The translations under genes and the position numbers were made by a program. 64,000 nt of DNA, from assembly GCA_001179505.1 (NCBI GenBank), contig CDMY01000356.1, positions 173,836 through 237,835 of the forward strand. Direction: 5' to 3'. The notes beneath the pieces are model-generated. The model was not told the DNA's origin, did no database searches, and worked only from the letters and a program-made list of their open reading frames with translations. This stretch comes from Vitrella brassicaformis (taxonomy: Eukaryota; Sar; Vitrellaceae). Positions 12,128-24,600 of this stretch are shown piece after piece. Each line of letters starts with the position of its first letter. Positions within the stretch are counted from its first letter, which is position 1.

Positions 12128-13604
12128 CTATCGGTCTGCATCCGCGAGCACAAAGCTCGTCTGCTCCAGCACTTGCCGCCCTCCAGGGAGACTTGGTGAC
12201 AACGCTGGCAGCCGCATGCCGCTCCCTGCCTCGGCCGGGAACACATCCGCTCCTCCACTCCTTCCCCACACACGCTCGGACAGGCCGAGGATCAGCTGCC
12301 TCAGCGGCCGCCTCTCAGCTGTCGGTGTCTGTGATAATGCTGTGTCCTGTGCTGCTGGTGTCTGTGCTGATGCGTCTGCCTTGAGGGATCGCTGTGCGGT
12401 CCTGGGGGTGAGTACGGCCTGGTACTGGTCGTTGTTCTGCAGCAGCTTGATGGCCGTGGCCACCATGGGGTCGTACTGCAGGTTCTGGGAGAGGCGGAGG
12501 GTGTCGGGCAGATACCTGCACACAGGGAGGGACAGAGGGAGGGAGGGACGCATCAACACCAGGTGGGTGGCTGTCTGGATCTGGAGGTGGTTGTGGTTGT
12601 GGTTGTGGTTGCGGGTGATTGATTACCTTTGTTTGATGGCGTCTGCGAGGTCGAGTTTGAGTTCCTTTGCGTTGCGGACAAAGTCATTCTTGATCTCCTT
12701 GGCCAAGTCCTCCCTGCAGCCAGTCAGTCAAAGACGCCATATATCATATGCTGTCCTGCCTGCCTGCACTGGGGCGTGTATGTATATATGTCTATGTGAC
12801 CTAAGTTGTTGTATTCCCTTTTCGACCGCCTTTGTATACGACTGGTCGCTGCGGTCCAACTCCTTCAGCAACGTACCTGCTCACACACAAGAGACACAGG
12901 GAGGCAGGCCGGATCGGATCCCCATACACACACACACACATGGGGTGAGGTGGTGTGCCTTGGCCGCGCTCTCTCACCTAGGTCGTTCAGTTGCGATGCG
13001 TAGAGAGTGTCGAGTTTGATCTTGCCGCTCTTGACGCGCTCCAACACCCACCTGTGACCATATATGAAGACGCAGGGCAGGCATAATGGAAGGATACTCG
13101 TCTGTCTGCATGATGTGTGTCCATCCATCGAGGGATGTTTGTCGGGTAGGTACCCTTGGAAAGCGTCGTAGATGTCGTCAATCTGGCTGTCGATCTCACC
13201 ACGATACTGCAAACAGTGCAGTGCAATGGGCACAGATATGATGCCTGTGTGAGAGTCTGTCCGGTGTGGTTCGTCTCCCACGCACCTGCCCACCCACCTC
13301 ATTGAATTTGGACCACTCAGCCGCATAGTCGAACATAGCTCCCTGATAGATACACAAACACAGGACTCGGGAGGGACACACACGTGTGTCGGTGTTCCTT
13401 CCCAACCCACGCACCCACACAGACAAGAGGAAGAAGCGTTTGGGGGTACATACCTGTGAGATGAGTGTGATCTCGAGAGGAGAGGTCTTGGGCAGGTTGA
13501 CCTTTACGTCGGCCTCGATGCCGCCACCGTCGCGCACGTACCGACCCCCACGCGTCTTGAACACCTTCCTCTCGCTCTCGGATATCTCGTCAGACAGATA
13601 CCTA

Positions 13605-13640
<36 letters not shown>

Positions 13641-16600
13641 TGGACATGAATGAAAGCATATGCCCTGTGCATCTGTCTGTCGACACACACATGTGTGTCA
13701 CACACCTGAGGTCGCTGTCGTCAGTTTTCCTCCGTCCGTTCCTCCGTGACTGTGGGTCGGTCGTCGATGGCCCATTAATGGTCTCCTGCGGGGCCGTGGG
13801 TGTGCCCTGGGTGTCTTCGTTGGGGGTCGTGGTTGAGGCGTCGGCCATGTTGACGCCGCCCTCCGAGTACTTGACGCTCTGGATGCACCGACCGCTGGGC
13901 GTGTAATACCTGCACGCAGGCATGCAGAGAGGGGGGGAAGAAGGTGCGTGTTGCTCTCTCTCTCTTCTGCGATGGCTGGCTGACTTTGCGACGGTATATT
14001 TGAGAGCGGTGTCGAAGGGAAGGGCCTCGACGTTCTGGACCAGACCCTTGCCGAACGTCCTGCAGCAGCCACACACACACGCATGGCATGTATGGATGGA
14101 TGGCGTGATCCGCTTAGTTACTGGCTCACTCACCTTCCTGTGCCGACGATGACGCCACAGTCCAGGTCCTGAAAATGAGACGAATGAATGGGCTGGCCGG
14201 CCATGCGACTACGTACGTGTGCCTGCCTGCCTGCCTGGGCATCGATCGCATCGATGTATGTATCTATCCCCCACTGACCTACCTGTATGGCGCCCGATAC
14301 AATCTCAGCTGCAGATGCGGTGGCTTCATTCGTCAGAAGAACCAACTTGACGCTCGGGTCCAACACGGGCTCGGTCGTACTCCTGGTGGCTCACACCATA
14401 CACACACACGGAACGATGAACCAACCTCGTGTGTGTGTGTGTGGGCGTGTTGTGTTGGTCGTTCTCACTCACTTGTAGGCCACTCGCACGAACGATCGCC
14501 CCTGTGCGCTCACTATCTCCGACCCCTATGTGTGTCACAGATACATACATACACGCATCCATCGACCCACTCATTAACGTGTCAGTCCGTCTGTCTTTGT
14601 GTGTTTGTTGGCTGTGAGCTCACTTTGGGTACGAACAGTGAAGCGATGTCGACGGCCGAGTTGAGGAGGCCGCCAGGGTTGCCCCGCAGGTCCAGCACCA
14701 CCCCGTCCAGGCCGGCTCGCGGGGCGTTCTGCTGCAGCCAACGCAGCGCCACACGCATCTCCTGCACCCACCCAACCAGGCCAGGCCAGGACACACACAA
14801 GGAACTCAGTCAACTCGGTGTCGCGTATGTATGTATTGTGTGCATGGAGGAGTGAGTGGACGGGGGGATCGGTTTGTTGTGCAATCCAAGCTGACGGCGA
14901 ATGATGAGGCTGAGAAGCCACTGAGCTGGATGTAACCTGCACACGCACGACACGACAGGCAGACAGACAGACAGACAGAGGGATGGGCTGGGCTGGTGGT
15001 ACTCCCTCGGTTGGTTAGTTACCGATTCCATCGTCTCTGCTGCCGAGATATTGGAAGAGCTTCACATTAGGGACGCGGACCAGCCGACGCGTGAGCGTCA
15101 CCTGAAGAAAGAAGGATAGATACAAACCAAAGCGTGGCGCACTCTCATGCACACGAAGCGGAATGGCATGACGATCCGTGCACTGAACTCCACTCACTGC
15201 CCGTCTGTCTTTCTTCTCACCGATTGCAGTCCGTCGACGCCATCCCTGATGAAGGCCACGTTGACTTGCGAGTCAGGCGGGCCCCTTAGCATGTTTTTGA
15301 CTGCAGTGCACACACACCACAACCCCACCAACCCACCCAAATCTCCTGTGGGCCCCGTCTGTTCATACGTCCACCACCCCTCATTCATTCTACGATAGAT
15401 ACCTTCCTCAGGCGAGAGATTAGCCACGGGTCTGCCCTCGACCTCCACCAGATGGTCGCCCACCCTCATGCCAGCGTCGAAGGCATAGCCCTCGAACGCA
15501 CCCATGACTATGATGCCCGTCGGGTCCTTGCCGCGCTGCGGGAAGGAGGTTCGCTGGGATGGGGATGTTGGCGGGGATGGGGAGGGTGGGGAGGGTGAGG
15601 GGGCGATGCGTTGGGGGATGGGCTCGGCCGACGCCGTGAAGGGGCGGAGGGTGGAGGCCATCGGGCCGATGCTGTCTGCCTTTGGCTTCTCGGCCTCGAG
15701 GATGAGGTCGATCTCCTTGGTGGCCGTGTCGATCACCTGTAAGTGAAGGGAATGGGCGAACATGCCTCTTGTGTGTGTGTGTGTGCGGTTGGTGGTCGTA
15801 CGTACCCTTTGTGGCGGGTTTCTGTCGACGGCAATGACGAGACCCACACCGCCGTAGCGGCCTGCGACATTCTCACGAAGATCTGACGCTGCCTGCAAAT
15901 AAAAACCAAGGCCGAGGGATACCGACAGAGTGACACATTCCGTTCGGATGGATGGATGGAGGCTGTGGTGTGGTGACCTGCAGGTTTTCAAACTCTGTGT
16001 ATGGGTCAAGGCTCCTCAGCATGGCCGTCACGGCCGTGTTGAACAGCTTCTCAGTGTCGACCTTCTCAACGTAACCTGAATGAACAATCATTAGGTACCA
16101 AACAACCATAATCACTCGACGCCACCCACCGCACGGCACGCACCCAAGTGTCTGGTGCCGCCCAGCCCACCTCTCTCCACATCCGTCAGGATGGTCTCGA
16201 AGAGCGCCACAGACCGTCTCACGGGCTCGTCGATCATCTGCACCGGCGCCAGCAGCAGCCCAAACGTCAAGATGACTCCAGACACAGCCCCGCCCACAAA
16301 GGACCCGATGCCGCCCCACGGCAGCGAGCGCACATCAGGGGCAGGCACCGAAAGCGTCCGGTTCATCACCTCCACTTGCAAGAGGGGGCGAGGGGGGGAG
16401 GGGGAGGGGGGAGGGGACACAGACACAGGGGGGGAGGACGCACCGCTCGTCTCGCCGTCCAGACCTAGCCGCTGCCTTATCGAAGCGAGAGGATCCGTCT
16501 GTGGGGGTGACGGCCTGGTTGTGGCTGGCTCGTCTTTCCTCTTGCCGATCAGCCCATCCAGCCAGTTGGTTGTCAAAGGCTCCTGTTGCTTGGTCTGTCT

Positions 16601-16903
16601 GGTGGGTGGCGGCCCGCCCTGGGTGGTGCCAGCCAGATCCCTCAGCGAGTCGATGAAAGACTGTGGCTGCCCGCCGCTCTTGTCCGTCGGCTCGGGCGCA
16701 TCCTTCTTGAACAGGGTGCGACGCGTAGACAGGCGAATCCGCTGTGCGTGCTGCGGCCGGAATGGCGTCGAGCCGATGAAAGCCACGTCAGATAGCGCCC
16801 CGCCGAGCGCTTCACTCGCAAGCCAGGCGACAGCGATGATCAGACGGAGGCAGGCAGAGCTGCCGGCAAGCCAGGATGGATCATAGGAGGCGAGAAGAGC
16901 CAT
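12128..16903 (-). CDS. C-terminal processing peptidase (S41, CtpA-like), probably plastid-targeted
   Basis: A multi-exon (about 14) serine protease on the minus strand. It starts with a hydrophobic signal-like segment (LIIAVAWLASEALGGA), then a basic Ser/Thr-rich stretch after SDVAFIGSTPF, as expected for a bipartite leader of a secondary plastid. A Pro-rich linker and a membrane segment (VGGAVSGVILTFGLLLAPV) follow. The mature enzyme shows the N-terminal helical region (YVEKVDTEKLFNTAV, SLDPYTEF), a PDZ domain (GYAFDAGMRVGDHLVEVEG) with a Pro-rich insert, and the S41 catalytic core: VVLDLRGNPGGLL, NEATASAAEIVSG with the nucleophile Ser at 14313-14315, and GKGLVQ with the Lys general base at 14047-14049. 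Family members cleave C-terminal tails, e.g. the photosystem II D1 precursor in the thylakoid lumen. About 230 bp from a divergent tubby gene. Confidence 0.88.
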
Positions 16904-17135
16904 CGTCAGAGCAGGAGCCGCTCAGCTGATGATGTCAGTGCTGTCGTGGATCATGCACTAACAGAGAGATCTGCTTCGGCACGGATCTCTGTGGCACAGA
17001 CAAGCACACGCATCGCAGATACTCTGCACAGTGATAGCTCCTGCAACTCTTTCTGCGAGCTTGCCCATTCTAAGCTCGCCTTCACCCCCAAATGTGAAGG
17101 GAAGGGTGACAGTCGACCCAGGAAAGGACTGCACA
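16904..17135. promoter_or_regulatory. Divergent promoter region with two inverted repeats (CtpA / tubby)
   Basis: A 232-bp gap between divergent start codons. GCGAGCTT at 17055-17062 and AAGCTCGC at 17072-17079 form a perfect 8-bp inverted repeat with a 9-base spacer. A second imperfect hairpin (acagagagatc at 16961-16971 with ggatctctgt at 16983-16992) lies closer to the protease. The GCGAGCTT element recurs in other divergent gaps here. Promoter function is inferred. Confidence 0.5.
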
Positions 17136-19894
17136 ATGATGCAGCCAGACGAAGGACCGGCTTACGCCGAAGATCCATCAACCACGGAAGCAGCATCATC
17201 CGCAGCAGCCGCGTGGCAGCCGCAGCTGACTTACGAACATGACGGCACATCCGCCACACACGCATCAGCACACTATCAGCAGCAGCAGCAGTATCGGGCT
17301 TACGAGCAGGCCTACCAATACGACGGCCATGCATACGCCGACGCGGCGCAGAGGCCTCCCGGCCACGGCTATGGCAGCTATGACGGAACTCGTCAAAGGT
17401 CAGCAGCACACTACGATTACCCCGCGCAGGCAGCCTATGAGTCAGATCCCTCCCACTGGCACACGCAACAGTACCAGCAGTATGAGGTCGGCAGTGTGCC
17501 CTATTATCACGAGCATGAGCAGCCTTCCGCCGCAGCTGATCCCGTCCCCTCTCCCCCGTCCCCTTCCCACCACCACCCCTCTCAGTCCCCTTCACCCTCA
17601 CCCTCACCGTCCCCTCATGCCAGCAGCACTGACCTCGGCTATGAGGTGCATGCGGCTGCTCCAACCGCAGTCAACGGCATGGCTGATCTAGCTGCTGATG
17701 TACTACCGGCCACGCATGACGAGCCGCTCACCGACGACAGCGATGCCGAGGGCCACATCACTCTGGTCGTCACACACATTTTTCCAAGGGCGGGCAAGGG
17801 AGGCGGTCCGGCGGGCGAGTCGACCGCCACCGATTCACACGGACATGCAGCATCGGGTGGTGATGCGGCAACGAGGAGGAGCAACTTCGATGACAGCGGG
17901 AGGGACGAGGCCAACCCGCCCGGTACGGAGATCACGATGGACGTCTACAGCATGAGCTCGTCGGCCGTGGTGCGGCCTCACGTGCTGCGCCGCAGCAGGT
18001 TCCTGAGGAAAGAGCTGGACGAGCTCGAGAGTGTGCGGCGCGGCGAGACGCCCCTGGAGATCAAGATACGGGGGCGCAAGTCCTTCCTCACGGTCGACGG
18101 GGTGTGGGGATGCGTCGAGAGCCTGCTCGACGTCGACCAACAGGCCTTCAATCCGCAGAGCTTCAGTGGCATTGGGCTCTTCGCAGTGTTCAGTGCCGCA
18201 AAGCTGCTCGGACTGGTGAGGGAGGGAGAGGAACACAAATAAGCTGGCTCTTGCAAGATCCAATCGGGGTCATCCATTTGTTGTGGTGTGGTGGTTTGTT
18301 GTGTGCTGGCTGGCGTGTGTCAGGAGGACATGGCTGAGGCCTGTCGTGAGGAGATCTGCCGCACCCTGTCTGCCGACACGGTGGCCGTGGCCACATGGCT
18401 CGCATTCAAATATGACGACGCCGACCTGCTCGAAAGGCACGCCACGCAGCCACACTGCACACAGCCAAGAGAAGAGCACACACCCACTCTGCTGCCTCCC
18501 TCCCTCCCTCCCTCCCTGTCTGTCTGTCTGTCTGTCGTGCCGATGTATGGTATGTCAGGTGTTACTGGTACCTCAAGGACCTCATCTGTTCGCACAAGGT
18601 GCCCTCAGCGTGGAGCGCCATGACACTACCCACCACCACCACCAGCAGCAGCAGCAGCGGCAGCGGCACCACCGGCAGCACCGGCACCACCGTGCCTGGC
18701 GCGAGCGGCACCAGGCTGCTGGAGGGCGGGCTGAGCTATCGCGGCATCAGGACGCCCATGTCTGTCTTTCGCACCGTCGTCGAGCAAGACGCCATTAGGA
18801 AAAAAGCCCTGCTCAAACCACACTCGGGGTATGTCAGTGAGGCAGACAGACACACTGAAAGATATGTATGTGACTTCCTGCTGTGTGTGCCATGGTATGG
18901 TTTTGTGTGTGTGTGTGTCGTGCGTGTTTGTAGGTATTTGTTGTGTCAGATCAACCGCACCCGGCAGGACTATGGCGGCTTCCCGCACCACTATGTGCTG
19001 CGCAACGACAGCGACAAGGAGCCCGTCCTGTGGGCGACAGTCAGGGACGAACACTCGGACGTCAGGATCTTCGACAAAGAGGTCAGCAGCCAACACAACA
19101 CAACACAACATACACACACACACATGTTCAGTCAGGCGTTGATGGGCCTCGGGCGTGTGTGCGTGTGTAGGGTTGTTGCGAGGCGTTTGATGCGCATTAT
19201 GTGGGTATGGTAGAGCCCAACTTTTGGGGCACGTCGTTTGTGGTGCACGACTGGGGCGTCCCGCTGTACCTCAAGAAGGACCGCCTCGGCAAGCAGCTGC
19301 CCATGCCCGAGAGGAAAAAGCTGGTACGTACGCTACCCCCGCAGATACATACGAGGGAAGCGAGGCGAGGCCAGCGAGTGGGCCAACACCGATGATGTAT
19401 GTATCTATCTGTGTGTGGATTGGGTGGGATGGGTGCATTGCCTTCCTTCACTGTGGCAGTTGGACGTCAAGTTCGACACCAACATTCTCGGCGACTGCCC
19501 CAGGCACATCATGGTCACGCTGGACAGAGATGGTCAGCCAGTCAGCGAGCACTGCACGCAGATAGATAACATAGATAGCACCCCATCAATGAATGCCATC
19601 TCTATCTGTCGCCTGCTTTGCATGTGTGTAGGAGAGCACTGCGAGATGGAGAACATCGCGCCCAAGTGGGACCCGGCGCTCAACTCTTACGCGCTGCCCT
19701 TCTACGGGCGGGTCAAGTTGGCGTCTGCCAAGAACTTCCAGCTGGTGCGCAAGGGTGACCAGAACGACATCATGCTCATGTTCGGCAAGATCTCCAAGGA
19801 CGTCTTCAGCCTCGACTTCAGACACCCCCTCACAAGACTAGACGCCTTCGCCATCTCCATCGCTGCCATGGCCAAGAAAAGGGCTGTCGCATGA
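17136..19894 (+). CDS. Tubby C-terminal domain protein with BTB/BACK-like N-terminal half
   Basis: The start is the first in-frame ATG (17136, ATGATG). Exon 1 (to 18213) encodes a Tyr/Gln/His-rich and Pro-rich low-complexity N-terminus, then a BTB-like segment (TPLEIKIRGRKSFLTVDGVWG, SGIGLFAVFSAAKLLGL) continuing into a BACK-like helical part (EDMAEACREEICRTLSADT, AFKYDDADLLERCYWYLKDLI). Later exons give the tubby barrel: RTRQDYGGFPHHYVLR, NFWGTSFVVHDWG, FDTNILGDCPRHIMV, YGRVKLASAKNFQLV, MLMFGKISKDVFSLDF and the hydrophobic C-terminal helix LTRLDAFAISIAAMAKK. Tubby domains bind PI(4,5)P2 and in ciliates and animals carry cargo to cilia. The intron starting at 18437 has a GC donor (AAAG|GCACGC). 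The BTB call is weaker than the tubby call. Confidence 0.82.
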
Positions 19895-20039
19895 CTTGAG
19901 TAGCCAGATATGTACCCAAACAGCCAAAGAGCCGGCCAGACGTACAGACAGACGCGTGTGTGTGGAGGTGGCGGTGGTTCATCGCATATACCGACCATGG
20001 TATCTGTGGGTCGCAGAGGTGTGCAGATTGTCAGTTCTC

Positions 20040-20161
20040 GCGCGCGAATCTAGCCCGGAAGGGACCTCGCCGGCAGAAAATTTCGCGATCTCCCTGCCGT
20101 CGAGATTGATTACAGTAGCCGGCGAGGCGGATTGACTACAGTAGCTAGATTAGAACATCGC
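20040..20161 (+). promoter_or_regulatory. Upstream region of ISP-like gene with 16-bp direct repeat
   Basis: GATTGATTACAGTAGC (20104-20119) and GATTGACTACAGTAGC (20130-20145) differ by one base and start 26 bp apart, 17-58 bp before the ATG. A CG palindrome-like stretch (tctcgcgcgcgaa) lies near 20037-20049. These may be promoter or 5' UTR elements; that is inference. Confidence 0.4.
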
Positions 20162-21089
20162 ATGGGTCAGATAGTGTCGTCGACGTTATCATCCTGGTGC
20201 CCATCCAATGACTCCCCCTGCCGCCGGGGGATGCTCTGCTGCTTCGCCGAGCCGGCACGACACGCCAAGGCCCCGCCAGCAGAGATCTCCACTGAAGGTA
20301 CTTACGTATGGATGGATGCATGGCCGACACTGGATGGATGGATGGATGTGTGCGCTGTGTATGCTGTGCTGCAGGGTTGGTTGGTGATTACGCGCCGGCA
20401 TCCGAGAGCGCCCGTGGTGAGCTGCAGCCGTTCGTCTACCAGATGCAGAAGGGCGTCTTCGTCAGTGCAGTTCTGCAGGTGGGTGCGTGCCAAGAGGGAG
20501 GGAAGAATCCATCCCTCCATTCATCCATCCAAAGCTTTGGATGGATGGACCCCTCTCCCTTCCCTGTGTTGTGTGTTGTGTATTGTGTGTGCAGGACGGC
20601 AGCGCCTTAGTATGCGAAATCAAGCTGGACCCATCGCATGACTTCATGACCATACAGAGCGAGGTAGATGCATAAATGGATGCATGGGGTGCGTGTGTGG
20701 GTGTGGGTGTGGGTGTGGACGTACACACATACCTGCGCACACAGGACAAGTCCCGCAAGGTGATGTTGCGCGACATCCGCGATGTGCTGAGCGAGCCGGG
20801 TCAGCTCAAGAGGGTAGAGACCAAAGCTACCATCATAGACGACCCCAGGTGAGTGAAACGAACGGTGGCGACCACGCCTATATATTCAAAATGCCGAAAG
20901 GATGTTATCAATGCTCTCTCCTGTGCGTGTGTGCGGTATCTATATAGTTGTCTGGCTCTGCACATCGACAAGAGCGGCAGCTGCATCGTGTTCCGCTGCA
21001 ACAGCGCCACCGAGCGGAAGGACCTCGTCACCGCACTCCTGTGGCTCAAGAGGAAAGCGCTGGCCAAGGATGTGCCGGCATCCGTCTGA
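20162..21089 (+). CDS. ISP-like (IMC sub-compartment protein) acylated PH-fold protein
   Basis: Five exons: 20162-20297, 20375-20479, about 20595-20661, about 20745-20849 and about 20948-21089, all phase-consistent, giving a protein of about 185 residues. The N-terminus MGQIVSSTLSSWC has Gly2 for N-myristoylation and nearby cysteines (also CCF) for palmitoylation. The rest is a PH-like fold: FVYQMQKGVFVSAVLQDGS, CEIKLDPSHDFMTI, VMLRDIRDVLSEPGQLKRVE, then DDPSCLALHIDKSGSCIVF and a terminal helix TERKDLVTALLWLKR. This order and the acylated start match the apicomplexan ISP family, which marks sub-compartments of the inner membrane complex (alveolar sacs) and helps daughter-cell assembly. Family assignment is from motif memory, not a search. 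Confidence 0.72.
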
Positions 21090-21696
21090 TCCGACGCAGG
21101 CAGGAATGCACGGACGGAAGGATGGGAAAGGCCTGCAGGGACGGGGGGAGGGGGCGGGGCATGGGTGGGTGCATAAATTCGCGCTGGTCAGCCAGCCAGC
21201 TAATAGGCCGATAGACACGTGTGCGTGTGCGTGTGCATGTTTGCGCGTGTGAGTGACAGACAGATGCATTTGTGTGAGTGAATGTCGATAAAGCCCATTG
21301 AACGAACGAGCGAACAAGTATGCAAAAGGTCCAAAGGAAGGTGTGTTCCTGTCCACAGACACGTCCGTCCAATCCAACACACACAGACAAGACACGAAGG
21401 CACACAAAGGCACACAAAGGCACATCCACATCACGTGCACGCACACGGAAAATGTCTTCTGTATGTGTGGCCCCCGAGACTGTACACACGCCCAAGAGAG
21501 CAACATCTTTGTTATCATGCAGTCAAGTGTCGGGGGCCGGGGGGTTGCACCATAGCTGAAATAAAGAAGAAACACCCACGCAATCTTAAGCTCTGCCAAT
21601 AGGCAGCTAGCTCCACACGGATGGATACACACGGTGCAGGAAAACTTTGAATGAACCCAGGCTGCACAGCACAACACAACACAGTACAGAGTCACA
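21090..21696. other. Convergent 3' intergenic region
   Basis: Lies between the 3' ends of the ISP-like gene (+) and the NUP210-like gene (-). It has cacaaagg triplets (21403-21424) and several CA-rich tracts. I see no gene. Confidence 0.6.
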
Positions 21697-24600
21697 TCAG
21701 AAAAGGCCGCCGCCATGGTGGTACATGTCGCCATAACCAACAGCAGCAGCGGCAGCAGCAGCAGCAGCCGGTGCATCAGCAGCACCACCTCCCCCTCTGT
21801 CTTCCCCCGCCGCCGACGCAGCAGCAGCAGCTGGTGCCCCTCCCGGCGGTGGCAGCCTGCTCCCCCTCCCCCGATCCGTCATTGTGGGCGGCACGCTCGC
21901 TGCCTGCGACCTCCTGTGCCGAAGGTCGCCGGTGGACCCAAACATTGGGGGTGGCGATCGGCTGGTGATGGGGTGTATGGTGGGCGGTGGCTGGGGCGGC
22001 AAGGGCGAACGTGGGACGTACCCGGGGGTGCTCCTCTCCCATCTAGTGGAATACGGGTCGGTTGCCGGAGTCTGGTCGGTCTCCTTCATGTCATCCCTCC
22101 GCCAGGTCCGCACCGGCTCCTGCCCCGCCGCCCGTCGTGTGAGGGAGAGAACGGCCCTCTCGATGGAGCGATACGCGCCACTCCCGGCAGTGCTCACGCT
22201 GCTGATCACCGCGCCGATGATGCGGCCGGTTGCTGTGAGGAGGGCCTGGATGATGAGGGGTATGTTGAGGAAGGGGCAGCAGAGCGAGAGGGCGAGCAGG
22301 GCCAGGACGATCACGGCAAAGAGCGGCAGCATGAAGACCATGTAGAGGCACCAGTAGACGGCGAAGCCGAAGTAGGACGACTCGCAGGATAATTGGATCG
22401 TAGCACCTTGCGCATCTCTTGTCGCGTTCGGCTTATGCGTCGCTGATGATGTCAGGTTCTTCGTGTGGCCGACATCCAGGCTCACCCGTCCGGTAGCGGC
22501 GTCGCACGCCCACTCCATCCCTGCCGCCGCCTTCTCATGGGCCCACACCATCCACCCAGCCGCCCGCGGCAGCCGCTCCCTCCTCTCGTATCGGCGTGCT
22601 CCCCATTCACCACGATCCACCTCCGTCTCTTCCCGGCCGTCCTGTCGCGTTTTCACGTCCTCGGCAGCAGCAGCTGGTTCTCGAGGATGCACGGCTGGTG
22701 GTGGGTCGAGTGGATGGAAGTAGATGTCATCCGGGTGCATTGGTGCGCCCACACAGACTCTGAGGACGTCTAAGAACTTGGGGTTGAATGGCGCGTCGAG
22801 GGACAGGTGGGTTGCCGAGGGGACGTGTGGCTGGATTGTCGTTGTTGTGGTGGGTGACGGTGTGAGGTGCACCACCAGGCTGGCGCATCCCTGGCTGCGG
22901 GCCTCCACGCCGATGGAAAACTCTCCCTCCTCTCTGCAGTGGAGTGCAGCAACAGACAGACAGACACAAGACATAAATGAATGAGCGTCCTCCGCGCTTT
23001 TCTCCCTTATACATTTGCGTCCGTACTGGTGAATGGCCGTGACGGCGAGGACAGATGGGTGGCTTGAAGTGATGCCCAGCCTTGAGCTCATGGGCGGCTC
23101 CAGATGCTGCCCCCGCGGGTCGACAAGCCGCAAACGATACCACTGCAGCCCGCCCCAATACTCGTCGCCCCAGAAATTGGTACTACCGCTCCATCTTTCT
23201 GCGTCTTCACCGAGGTACACGGGCAGCTGCAGCGTGAGCAGAGGCAGCGACGCCGCGGGGTTGTCGACTGCCGGTGCGACGAGGGTGAAGGGCTGATGCC
23301 ACATCTTGAGGGGCCGGTCGTCGAGGGTGACGTGTGTGGGGCTGGGGTGGGACGCCAAACGGTGTGGGCGGATGAACCGGTACCGGGGCGTCATCTCCAC
23401 ACCACCGATGGGCGCCAACTTGACCCAAAACAAACGCTGACAGACAGACAGATACATACCACAGGCAGCTGAAATACAATCGGTGGATGGGTGTCTGTAT
23501 GGCCTGTGTTCAGACCTCCAGCTGTGGCGTTTCCAGTGCGAGCGGCGCTCGTCCCTTGCCGCCGTTCATGGCCTTTGTGGTGAACATGAGGTGCAGCTTC
23601 ACACTCGTCTGTAGCCGTAGAGTGATGCCACGGTGCTGTCCACCGCCCCGGCCCCTCCGAACTTCGGGCGTGTCCGCCTCCACCTTGACATGCAGCGCCA
23701 CCCGCACTCTCGGGTCGCTGACGTAGGAGCCGTGTGAATCGTCCTCCACCCTGTACAGCCGCTGGTACACCGATTGCACCGCACGGCTCCTCTCGACCAG
23801 CGTCTCGTCACGCAGCAGCCACTCGACCACGGCCTGCTGGTCAGTTGTCGCGATGCCCTCCCATCTGTCGGACCACTCTAGCACCATGTTCACCACCTTG
23901 CCATGGTGTGTGTGGCTGGTGTGTGTCCGATTTGCGTCCCACAGCAGGGCAATCTTCTCCTGCAGTGTGTCGCAAAAGGCCGTGACCGCCTCGGCTGCCT
24001 CCGGGTCGGCGGGAATGTGGCTGTTGCCGGCGAGGAAGGCGTTGGGGCGGTGCTTCTCGACGAGAGAGAGGTTGAAGTCGCCGCCTGCTCGCGCTGTAAA
24101 GTGGTATGTGTAGGGATGCATGTATGCGAATGACTCGAGGAAGATGGAGATCTGGGATGAGGGCGGGACGGTGACGTGGTACTCTCTGTCCTGCTGGCGG
24201 CCCGGGTGGCGATGGTCGGAGGGGCTCATTGGGCGGGGGATGGGGGGCACCAGCAACACCTCCACTTCTCCCGCACTCACGTAACGCTGCACACAACACA
24301 CCCCCATCACACACACGAGTGTAGGTAGGCACAATTAAACACATGGTTGGTGCTGGGCTGCCTCTCAGACTGTCTCCCAGCCCACTCACCTTTGGTAGTA
24401 CGATGTCCCGCATGGCCTCGCCCACGGCCATGGCGCCCAGGATGCTGTCCTTGTCATCTCCACCCAGCTCACCCTCTCCCTCACCCATACCCCGGCCGAT
24501 AGCCCGGCGAGCCGCACTCTCATCGCTGAAATACCGGACCAAGCGGCCGATAGACGACGCACAGATGGCCTCCACCTGCACTGCGCTGCGCCCCGGCTGG

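Noticed and set aside
17031-17135. Extended start of the tubby gene at 17031
   Set aside because: It would need a GTG start. The first ATG is at 17136, and the extra sequence contains the promoter-type inverted repeat.
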